Shown here: positions 5,303 to 11,053 of the stretch, piece by piece | Layout: every line of letters starts with the position of its first letter | Numbering within the stretch: position 1 is the stretch's first letter | Translations under genes and position numbers: made by a program | From: an uncultured Oscillospiraceae bacterium | GTDB taxonomy: Bacteria; Bacillota; Clostridia; Oscillospirales; Ruminococcaceae | Length of the DNA stretch: 11,053 nucleotides | NCBI GenBank assembly: GCA_950097605.1 | Contig: CATNEU010000020.1 | Span: 1 to 11,053, forward strand | Direction of reading: 5' to 3' | Notes under the pieces: model-generated | The model's input: only the letters and a program-made list of their open reading frames with translations | Database searches by the model: none | What the model was told of the DNA's origin: nothing

Positions 5303-5525
5303 CAACTGTTTTGCAAAAGCACTACCGAGACAGTATATCCGTCTGGAGGAAGAAAGATGAATCGGGAAAACGGGGGATTGCGGGCGCCGTTGCGGCGAAG
5401 GGCGGATGTTCTGCATAAAAACACAGGGGAAAGAAAACGCGATGCGTCCAGACGCGCAAAAACGTGGAAAATTTGCTCTATGACATCGGCTAGATCGGCA
5501 TATTTTTTATGCAACATTCCAAATG
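5303..5525. other. Intergenic stretch between the divergent flavin reductase gene and argG
   Basis: Together with the flanking promoters this is a 357-nt gap (5254-5610). I see no RNA gene, terminator or supported small gene in its central part. Open frames cross it on both strands, but none has a ribosome binding site, and the peptide sequences are arginine-rich or of low character. The right end is AT-rich and carries the argG promoter. Confidence -1.
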
Positions 5526-5577
5526 TCTGAATAAATATACATTTTTGGCTTGCAATATTCAGGGTTTGCTGTATAAT
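5526..5577 (+). promoter_or_regulatory. argG promoter with ARG-box-like operator
   Basis: TTGCAA (5550-5555) and a consensus TATAAT (5572-5577) are spaced 16 bp, ending 33 nt before the argG start. Upstream, TCTGAATAAATATACATT (5526-5543) matches about 13 of 18 positions of the Bacillus ARG box CATGAATAAAAATKCAAK as I recall it. A second partial site, TGCAATATTCA (5551-5561), overlaps the -35. This arrangement fits repression by an ArgR/AhrC-type regulator when arginine is abundant. The regulator is not in the window, so control is inferred. Confidence -1.
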
Positions 5578-5610
5578 AAGAGCATCAACAGGACCGGAGG
5601 AATGAACAGT

Positions 5611-6819
5611 ATGAAACAGACATACAAAAAAGTAGTATTGGCCTATTCGGGCGGGCTGGACACCTCAATCATCATCCCGTGGCTCAAGGAGAACTATGGC
5701 TGCGAGGTTATCGCGGTGGCCGCGGACGTGGGGCAGGGCAAGGAGCTTTCAGGCCTCGAGGAAAAGGCCCTGAAAACCGGCGCGTCCAAGCTGTACATAG
5801 AAGATCTGAAAAAGGAGTTTGTGGAGGATTGCATCTTCCCAACGCTCAAGGCCGGCGCGGTCTATGAGAACCAGTACCTGCTGGGCACCTCGTTCGCGCG
5901 TCCGATCATCGGCAAACGCCTGGTGGAGATTGCCAAGGCCGAGGGAGCGGACGCAATCTGCCACGGCTGCACGGGCAAGGGCAACGACCAAGTGCGCTTT
6001 GAGCTGGCGATTAAGGCGTTTGCGCCGAATATGCCGATTATCGCGCCCTGGCGCGTGTGGGACATCAAGTCCCGCGATGAGGAAATCGACTACGCAATCG
6101 AGAAAAACGTGCCGATTGCGTTGACAAGGGAGACCAACTATTCCAAAGATAAAAACCTCTGGCACCTCTCGCACGAGGGCCTCGACCTCGAGGACCCCGC
6201 CAACGAGCCGAAATACGACGAGATTCTCGAAATGGGCGTTTCGCCCGAAAAGGCCCCCGACCAGCCGACCACCATCACCCTTTCGTTTGAAAAGGGCGTC
6301 CCGGTCGCGCTCGACGGCGAAAAGCTCGACGGCGTAACGCTGATCCAGAAGCTCAACGCGCTCGGCGGCGCGAACGGCATCGGCCTGGTGGACATGGTGG
6401 AAAACAGGCTGGTGGGCATGAAGTCCCGCGGCGTTTACGAAACGCCGGGCGGCACGATCCTCTACCACGCGCACGAGATGCTCGAGCAGATCTGTCTCGA
6501 CCGCGACACCCAGCACTATAAGCAGCAAATCGCGCTCAAGTTTGCCGAGCTGGTGTATTACGGCCAGTGGTATACCCCGCTGCGCGAGGCGCTCAGCGCG
6601 TTTGTGGACGCCACGCAGCAGACCGTCACGGGCGAGATCAAGCTCAAGCTCTACAAGGGCAACATCATCAACGCCGGTATGACCAGCCCCTGCTCGCTCT
6701 ACAGCGAGGAAATCGCCACCTTCGACGAGGACAATGTATACGACCAGAACGATTCCGCAGGCTTTATCAATCTGTTCGGCCTGCCGATCAAGGTCAAAGC
6801 GATGCTGGAGGGCAAATAG
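5611..6819 (+). CDS. argG: Argininosuccinate synthase
   Basis: Condenses citrulline and aspartate with ATP to argininosuccinate, the penultimate step of arginine synthesis. The 402-residue length is normal for bacterial ArgG. The N-type ATP pyrophosphatase loop AYSGGLDTS is at 11-19, and the nucleotide/citrulline-binding motif GCTGKGNDQVRFE is at about 119-131. Other family blocks include IAPWRVWDI, NLWHLSHEG, GVYETPGGTIL and the C-terminal YNQNDSAGF-like YDQNDSAGFINLFGLP. The ATG at 5611 was chosen because GGAGG (5596-5600) lies 10 nt upstream; the in-frame ATG at 5602 is only 1 nt from that site, and longer versions have no family match. It is first in the arg cluster, followed after 126 nt and a large hairpin by argH. 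Confidence -1.
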   Translation: MKQTYKKVVLAYSGGLDTSIIIPWLKENYGCEVIAVAADVGQGKELSGLEEKALKTGASKLYIEDLKKEFVEDCIFPTLKAGAVYENQYLLGTSFARPIIGKRLVEIAKAEGADAICHGCTGKGNDQVRFELAIKAFAPNMPIIAPWRVWDIKSRDEEIDYAIEKNVPIALTRETNYSKDKNLWHLSHEGLDLEDPANEPKYDEILEMGVSPEKAPDQPTTITLSFEKGVPVALDGEKLDGVTLIQKLNALGGANGIGLVDMVENRLVGMKSRGVYETPGGTILYHAHEMLEQICLDRDTQHYKQQIALKFAELVYYGQWYTPLREALSAFVDATQQTVTGEIKLKLYKGNIINAGMTSPCSLYSEEIATFDEDNVYDQNDSAGFINLFGLPIKVKAMLEGK

Positions 6820-6846
6820 ACGCGCATATCGGGAAATAGACCGCTT

Positions 6847-6888
6847 GTGAGGGGTGGGGGCGCAGCAACCTGCGCTCCTGCCCCGCAC
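6847..6888 (+). other. Large hairpin between argG and argH
   Basis: 6847-6865 pairs with 6870-6888 around the loop CAAC. The core is CGCAG/CTGCG, continued outward by a run of G-C and G-U pairs, with one A-G mismatch and three closing pairs. No T tract follows, so it is not a standard terminator. A small hairpin (GCGGA-ATC-TCCGC, about 6896-6908) comes shortly after. It could be an RNA-processing or stability element, or a partial attenuator setting the argG:argH ratio; this is inference. Confidence -1.
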
Positions 6889-6945
6889 GGTATTGGCGGA
6901 ATCTCCGCGTGAAAAAAGCGGCGCGGACAAAGGAGGAAACGGCCT

Positions 6946-8346
6946 GTGAAACTCTGGGCGGGAAGATTTCAAAAAGAGGTGGACAGCAAGGTCAACGACT
7001 TCAACAGCTCGATTGCGTTCGACTGCGTGCTGTATGAGCAGGATATCAAGGGCAGCCTCGCGCACGCCACGATGCTGGGCGAAACGGGGATCATCGACCC
7101 CGCGGAAAGCGCTGCGATTGTCGCGGGGCTTCAGGGGATATTGGCCGACATCCGGTCGGGCGCGCTGGCGTTTGACCCGGAGGCCGAGGACATCCACATG
7201 TTCATCGAGGCCGAGCTGACCAGCCGCATCGGCGACGCGGGCAAGCGGCTGCACACCGCGCGCAGCCGCAACGACCAGGTTGCGCTGGATATACGGATGT
7301 ATTTAATGGAGAAAACAGCCGAGATTATCGGCTTAGTCAAGCAGCTTGCCTATACGGTCTGCGAAAAGGCGGAGCAGAACCTCGAAACGGTCATGCCCGG
7401 CTATACCCATTTGCAGCGCGCGCAGCCGGTCACGTTTGCGCACCACCTGATGGCCTATGCCGAGATGCTGCTGCGGGATATCAGCCGCCTGGAGGCGTGC
7501 GCCGCGCGCATGAACGAGCTGCCGCTGGGCAGCGGCGCGCTGGCAACGACGACCTATCCCATCGACCGCGACCGCGTCTGCGCGCTGCTCGGCTTTGCGC
7601 GCGTGACCCAAAACAGCCTCGACGGGGTTTCGGACCGCGACTTCTGTCTGGAGCTTGCGAGCTGCCTCTCGATTCTGATGGTGCACCTCTCGCGGCTTTC
7701 GGAGGAGATCATCCTCTGGTGCTCGTGGGAGTTCAAGTTCATCGAGCTCGACGACGCCTATGCGACCGGCTCGAGCATCATGCCGCAGAAGAAAAACCCG
7801 GACATTGCCGAGCTGGTGCGCGGCAAGGCCGCTCGTACGATAGGGGACATGACCACGCTGTTTGGCATGATGAAGGGCCTGCCGCTCGCGTATAACAAGG
7901 ATATGCAGGAGGACAAGGAGGCCGTATTCGACGCTGTGAACACTGCGATTCTCTGCGTCTCAACCTTCACGCCGATGCTCGCGACTATGAAGGTGCTGCC
8001 CGAAAACATGCGCCGGGCCGCCGCAAAGGGCTTTATCAACGCGACCGACTGCGCGGATTATCTCGTGAAAAAGGGCCTGCCGTTCCGCGACGCCTACAAA
8101 GCCGTGGGCGGCCTTGTGGCCAAGTGCATCGAGGCCGGACAGACGCTCGAAACACTGCCCATAGCCGAATACCGGCAGGTGTGCGCGCTGTTTGACGAGG
8201 ACGTCTATGCGGCGATCTCTCTGGACGCCTGCGTGCGGGAGCGCAAAGTGACCGGCGGCCCCGCGCCCGAAACGGTCGCGGCGCATATCCGGCAGGTGCG
8301 GGCGCGTCTGGCAGACGAAGCGGATATAGGCAAGAAAGGCGGTTGA
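6946..8346 (+). CDS. argH: Argininosuccinate lyase
   Basis: Splits argininosuccinate into arginine and fumarate, the last step of the pathway, as a homotetramer of the fumarase/aspartase superfamily. The 466-residue length is usual. It starts KLWAGRF, typical of ArgH. HTARSRNDQVALD is present, followed by MPGYTHLQRAQPVTFAHH with the Thr-His pair at 154-155. The superfamily signature GSSIMPQKKNPD is at 275-286, carrying the mobile-loop serines 276 and 277. The GTG start at 6946 is supported by AAAGGAGG (6929-6936), 9 nt upstream, and by the KLWAGRF start. argC begins 5 nt after the stop, so the two are tightly co-transcribed. TTTYPIDR replaces the more usual GTTYPIDR, a minor change. Confidence -1.
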   Translation: MKLWAGRFQKEVDSKVNDFNSSIAFDCVLYEQDIKGSLAHATMLGETGIIDPAESAAIVAGLQGILADIRSGALAFDPEAEDIHMFIEAELTSRIGDAGKRLHTARSRNDQVALDIRMYLMEKTAEIIGLVKQLAYTVCEKAEQNLETVMPGYTHLQRAQPVTFAHHLMAYAEMLLRDISRLEACAARMNELPLGSGALATTTYPIDRDRVCALLGFARVTQNSLDGVSDRDFCLELASCLSILMVHLSRLSEEIILWCSWEFKFIELDDAYATGSSIMPQKKNPDIAELVRGKAARTIGDMTTLFGMMKGLPLAYNKDMQEDKEAVFDAVNTAILCVSTFTPMLATMKVLPENMRRAAAKGFINATDCADYLVKKGLPFRDAYKAVGGLVAKCIEAGQTLETLPIAEYRQVCALFDEDVYAAISLDACVRERKVTGGPAPETVAAHIRQVRARLADEADIGKKGG

Positions 8347-8351
8347 TAACC

Positions 8352-9392
8352 ATGGCGATCAAAGTGGGCGTCGTCGGCGCGACGGGCTATGCGGGTGTGG
8401 AGCTGCTCCGCATCCTGCTGGGCCACCCGGCGGCGGAGATTGCGGCAATCAGCTCGGTGAGCTATACGGGCAAGGCGGTCAGCGAGGTCTATCCTTCGTT
8501 GCAGCAGATCTGCGACAAAACGCTTGTGGACGAACAGGCGGTCGTGGACGCCTGCGACGTGGTGTTCGCGTCGCTGCCGCACGGGCTTTCGGAAAATATC
8601 GCGGAAAAGTGCGACCAAAAGGGCGCGCTGTTTATCGACCTGGGCGCAGATTTCCGCCTGTACAACGAGGCGGACTACACCGAATGGTACGGCGGCCTGA
8701 CCTATCGTGACACGGCGCTGCACCAAAAGGCCGTGTATGCGCTGCCCGAGCTGTTCAGGGAACAAATCAAGGGCAAAAAAATCCTGGGCAATCCGGGCTG
8801 CTATCCAACCAGCATTGGGTTGGCGCTGTTCCCGCTGCTGCAAAGCGGCGCGGTGGACCCGGACTCAATTGTGATCGACGCCAAGTCGGGCGTGACGGGC
8901 GCGGGGCGCGGCCTTTCGCTGACCGCCCACTACCCCGAGTGCAACGAGGCGTTTTCTCCTTATAAAGTAGCGATGCACCGGCACACGCCCGAGATCGAGC
9001 AGACGCTTTCGATTGCGGCGGGCCGCGCCGTGCGGGTGACGTTTGTGCCGCACCTGCTGCCGGTCAACCGCGGCATTGTTTCCACCATTTACGCAGCCGG
9101 TTGTGGAAAACAATCGGCGGAGAGCGTCCACAAGATTCTGACCGGCGCCTACGCCGGGGAAAAGTTTGTGCGCGTGCTGCCGCTTGGAACGGTCGCGAAT
9201 CTCAAAAACGTGAAGTATTCCAACTACTGCGACCTGTCGGTGCACTTCGACGGGCGCACCGGCCGCGTGATCCTCGTTTCGGCGATTGACAATATGGTCA
9301 AGGGCGCGGCAGGCCAGGCGGTGCAGAACATGAACATTGCGCTGGGCCTTCCGGAGGATAGCGGCCTGCAGTTTGTGCCGCCCGCCATCTAG
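8352..9392 (+). CDS. argC: N-acetyl-gamma-glutamyl-phosphate reductase
   Basis: Reduces N-acetylglutamyl phosphate to the semialdehyde with NADPH, the third step of ornithine synthesis. The protein has 346 residues, normal for the long ArgC type. The NADP-binding Rossmann motif GVVGATGYAGVELLRIL is at the N terminus. The active-site cysteine is Cys150 in GNPGCYPTS. KSGVTGAGR follows, and the conserved HRHTPEIEQ lies at 209-217 with PHLLPVNRGI after it. The ATG at 8352 has AAAGGCGG (8335-8342) 9 nt upstream, inside the end of argH. An in-frame TTG at 8343 has no space for a ribosome binding site. argJ follows after 31 nt. Confidence -1.
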   Translation: MAIKVGVVGATGYAGVELLRILLGHPAAEIAAISSVSYTGKAVSEVYPSLQQICDKTLVDEQAVVDACDVVFASLPHGLSENIAEKCDQKGALFIDLGADFRLYNEADYTEWYGGLTYRDTALHQKAVYALPELFREQIKGKKILGNPGCYPTSIGLALFPLLQSGAVDPDSIVIDAKSGVTGAGRGLSLTAHYPECNEAFSPYKVAMHRHTPEIEQTLSIAAGRAVRVTFVPHLLPVNRGIVSTIYAAGCGKQSAESVHKILTGAYAGEKFVRVLPLGTVANLKNVKYSNYCDLSVHFDGRTGRVILVSAIDNMVKGAAGQAVQNMNIALGLPEDSGLQFVPPAI

Positions 9393-9423
9393 CGTGATTT
9401 AGGATAAGGAGTCGTGTAAACGG

Positions 9424-10647
9424 ATGATAGAGACATTTCGGAAGATAAGCGGCGGCGTTTGCGCTGCAAAGGGCTTTCGCGCGAGCGGGGTGCACTGCGG
9501 CATCCGCAAGAACAAGAGCAAGCGCGACCTTGCGCTGATCGTCAGCGAAAGCCCCTGCGCCGCCGCCGCTGTTTATACACAGAACAAGGTCAAAGGCGCG
9601 CCGATTGCCGTCACCAAGGAGCATTTGGCGGACGGTACGGCGCAGGCCGTGGTGGTCAACAGCGGCAACGCGAACACCTGCAACGCCGACGGCGAGCAGA
9701 AGGCGCGGAGGATGTGCGGCCTTGCCGCGCGGATTACGGGGGTCGCGGAGAACGACGTGATCGTCGCCTCCACCGGTGTGATTGGGGAGCCGCTGCCCAT
9801 CGAGCCGATTCTGGCAGCCGGAGACGCGCTGTCGGCGGGTCTCTCGGAAACGGGCGGGGACGCCGCCGCCGAGGCGATCATGACGACCGATACGTTTCCC
9901 AAACAGGCGGCGGTGGCGTTCATCCTGAACGGGAAACCTTGCCGCGTCGGCGGCATGGCAAAGGGCTCGGGTATGATCCATCCCAACATGGCCACCATGC
10001 TGGGCTTCCTGACCACCGACGCGCGCGTCTCTCCAACCCTTCTGCAAAAGGCGCTGCAAGCGGCTGTGGATGTGAGCTTCAATATGGTCAGCGTCGATGG
10101 CGACACCTCGACCAACGACATGGTTACGGTGCTTGCAAACGGCGCGGGCGGCGCAGAGATTGCGGCGGAGGACGCGGCCTATGCGCAGTTTGCACAGGCG
10201 CTCTGCCTTGTCTGCACCGATTTGGCCAGACAGCTTGCAAAGGACGGCGAGGGCGCCTCCAAGCTGCTGGAGTGCCGGGTGCAGGGCGCGCCGGATCTGC
10301 AAACGGCCCGCGCCATAGCCAAAAGCGTAATCACCTCCAGCCTGTTTAAGGCTGCGATGTTCGGTGCGGACGCAAACTGGGGCCGTGTGCTCTGCGCAAT
10401 TGGATATACCGAAGGGAATTTTTCGGTGGACCGGGTTTCGGTGTCGTTTGCCTCGGCAGCCGGCGAAATCCGCGTCTGCGAACAGGGCGCGGGCCTGCCG
10501 TTTGACGAGGATGCTGCCAAACAAGTCCTGCTGGAGGACGAAATTGTGATCCATATCGGCTTGGCGCAGGGCGAGGCGGAAGCGGTGGCCTGGGGCTGCG
10601 ATTTGACATACGACTACGTGCGGATCAACGGGGACTACCGCACCTGA
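9424..10647 (+). CDS. argJ: Glutamate N-acetyltransferase / ornithine acetyltransferase (bifunctional)
   Basis: Transfers the acetyl group from N-acetylornithine to glutamate, releasing ornithine and regenerating N-acetylglutamate. Bifunctional members also make acetylglutamate from acetyl-CoA. The protein has 407 residues, usual for the family. It is made as a precursor that cleaves itself before a threonine, here Thr191 in KGSGMIHPNMATMLGFL, giving chains of about 190 and 217 residues with Thr191 as nucleophile. Other family blocks include VVVNSGNANTCNA and the C-terminal YDYVRINGDYRT. The ATG at 9424 has AAGGAG at 9406-9411, 12 nt upstream, slightly long. Its presence with argC and argB implies the cyclic acetyl pathway. 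Whether it also has the acetyl-CoA activity cannot be read reliably from sequence. Confidence -1.
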   Translation: MIETFRKISGGVCAAKGFRASGVHCGIRKNKSKRDLALIVSESPCAAAAVYTQNKVKGAPIAVTKEHLADGTAQAVVVNSGNANTCNADGEQKARRMCGLAARITGVAENDVIVASTGVIGEPLPIEPILAAGDALSAGLSETGGDAAAEAIMTTDTFPKQAAVAFILNGKPCRVGGMAKGSGMIHPNMATMLGFLTTDARVSPTLLQKALQAAVDVSFNMVSVDGDTSTNDMVTVLANGAGGAEIAAEDAAYAQFAQALCLVCTDLARQLAKDGEGASKLLECRVQGAPDLQTARAIAKSVITSSLFKAAMFGADANWGRVLCAIGYTEGNFSVDRVSVSFASAAGEIRVCEQGAGLPFDEDAAKQVLLEDEIVIHIGLAQGEAEAVAWGCDLTYDYVRINGDYRT

Positions 10648-10692
10648 GATAAAAACAGGAAAATCTGATGGCAACGAGGTGAACTGGTTTCG

Positions 10693-11053
10693 ATGAAGAT
10701 ATCCAACAGCGACAAGGCGCAAGTGCTTGTGCAGGCGCTGCCCTACATCCAAAAGTATTACGACAAGATCATCGTTGTGAAATACGGCGGCAACGCGATG
10801 ACCAGCGAGCATCTCAAAGACGCCGTAATGAACGACATTGTGCTGCTTTCGATGATCGGCGTTAAGGTCGTGCTGGTGCACGGCGGCGGCCCGGAGATCA
10901 GCGACACGCTGGGGCGGATGGGCAAGGAGAGCAAATTCATCGGCGGCCTGCGCTATACCGATGCGGAGACCGCGCAGGTGGTGCAAATGGTGCTGGCGGG
11001 CAAAGTGAACAAGAGCCTTGTCTCGCTGCTGCAGCAGCACGGGGGCCGTGCCG
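10693..11053 (+). CDS. argB: Acetylglutamate kinase (N-terminal 120 residues, cut by window edge)
   Basis: Phosphorylates N-acetylglutamate with ATP, the second and usually the arginine-inhibited step of the pathway. Only the first 120 codons of about 290-300 are visible, still open at the right edge. The amino-acid kinase fold is evident from VVKYGGNAM (28-36, with Lys30 and the glycine loop) and VLVHGGGPEIS (60-70). Typical ArgB blocks GLRYTD and VVQMVLAGKVNKSLVSLL follow. The ATG at 10693 has AGGTGA (10677-10682) 10 nt upstream and lies 45 nt after the argJ stop, so it belongs to the same transcription unit. The arginine-binding part is beyond the window, so feedback sensitivity cannot be judged. 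Confidence -1.
   Translation, partial: MKISNSDKAQVLVQALPYIQKYYDKIIVVKYGGNAMTSEHLKDAVMNDIVLLSMIGVKVVLVHGGGPEISDTLGRMGKESKFIGGLRYTDAETAQVVQMVLAGKVNKSLVSLLQQHGGRA

Noticed and set aside
5254..5517. 88-residue N-terminal extension of the flavin reductase, or a separate small gene
   Set aside because: There is no ribosome binding site at the upstream start. A clear AGGAGG precedes the ATG at 5253, and the family domain begins there. Chance openness is common in GC-rich DNA.
5749..7254. Long antisense frame (501 codons) opposite argG/argH
   Set aside because: Antisense shadow of GC-rich coding sequence. The sense frames have full family matches and ribosome binding sites.
9298..11040. Long antisense frame (580 codons) opposite argC/argJ/argB
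   Set aside because: Same reason: it overlaps three well-supported genes and its peptide is arginine/histidine-rich with no domain features.

Overview
The window looks like chromosomal DNA from a GC-rich Gram-positive anaerobe of the Clostridia, perhaps an Oscillospirales/Ruminococcaceae-type gut bacterium. The reasons are strong AGGAGG-type ribosome binding sites, GC-rich codon use in the core genes, a large two-module FtsX-type ABC permease, and an argG-argH-argC-argJ-argB cluster that uses the bifunctional ArgJ. The taxonomic guess is inference from style and gene content only.

Layout. (1) 1-1660: C-terminal half of an FtsX/MacB-like ABC permease, closed by a strong intrinsic terminator. 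(2) About 1727-4306: a 2.6-kb accessory island built from one family of intergenic repeats. I count five full units (about 230-245 nt) and five short units (about 60 nt, equal to the 5' 'head' of the full unit). Seven copies point right (R1-R7) and three point left (I1-I3). A HigB/RelE-type toxin and an XRE antitoxin sit between two short units, with their own promoter and twin palindromic operators. A 28-bp palindrome that resembles two diverging repeat heads lies between the right- and left-pointing groups. (3) 4337-4696: a small XRE-family regulator whose 5' region is made of the left-pointing repeats. (4) 4750-5253, minus strand: a flavin reductase/flavoredoxin-like protein, convergent with the regulator across a shared bidirectional terminator. 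(5) 5526-11053: arginine biosynthesis, with a promoter and ARG-box-like sites, then argG, argH, argC, argJ and the first 120 codons of argB.

How the genes work together. ArgJ, ArgB and ArgC carry out the acetyl-glutamate part of ornithine synthesis. ArgJ recycles the acetyl group from acetyl-ornithine to glutamate. ArgG and ArgH convert citrulline to arginine. The aminotransferase (ArgD) and carbamoyltransferase (ArgF) are not visible and may lie beyond the right edge.

The most notable signal is the repeat family. An 11-bp hairpin stem inside the full unit changes at three base-pair positions between copies, and each change on one side is matched on the other. A second, long-range stem also changes on both sides. 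This points to selection on a folded RNA or single-stranded DNA rather than on a protein. I do not recognise the family, and novelty cannot be judged without a database search.
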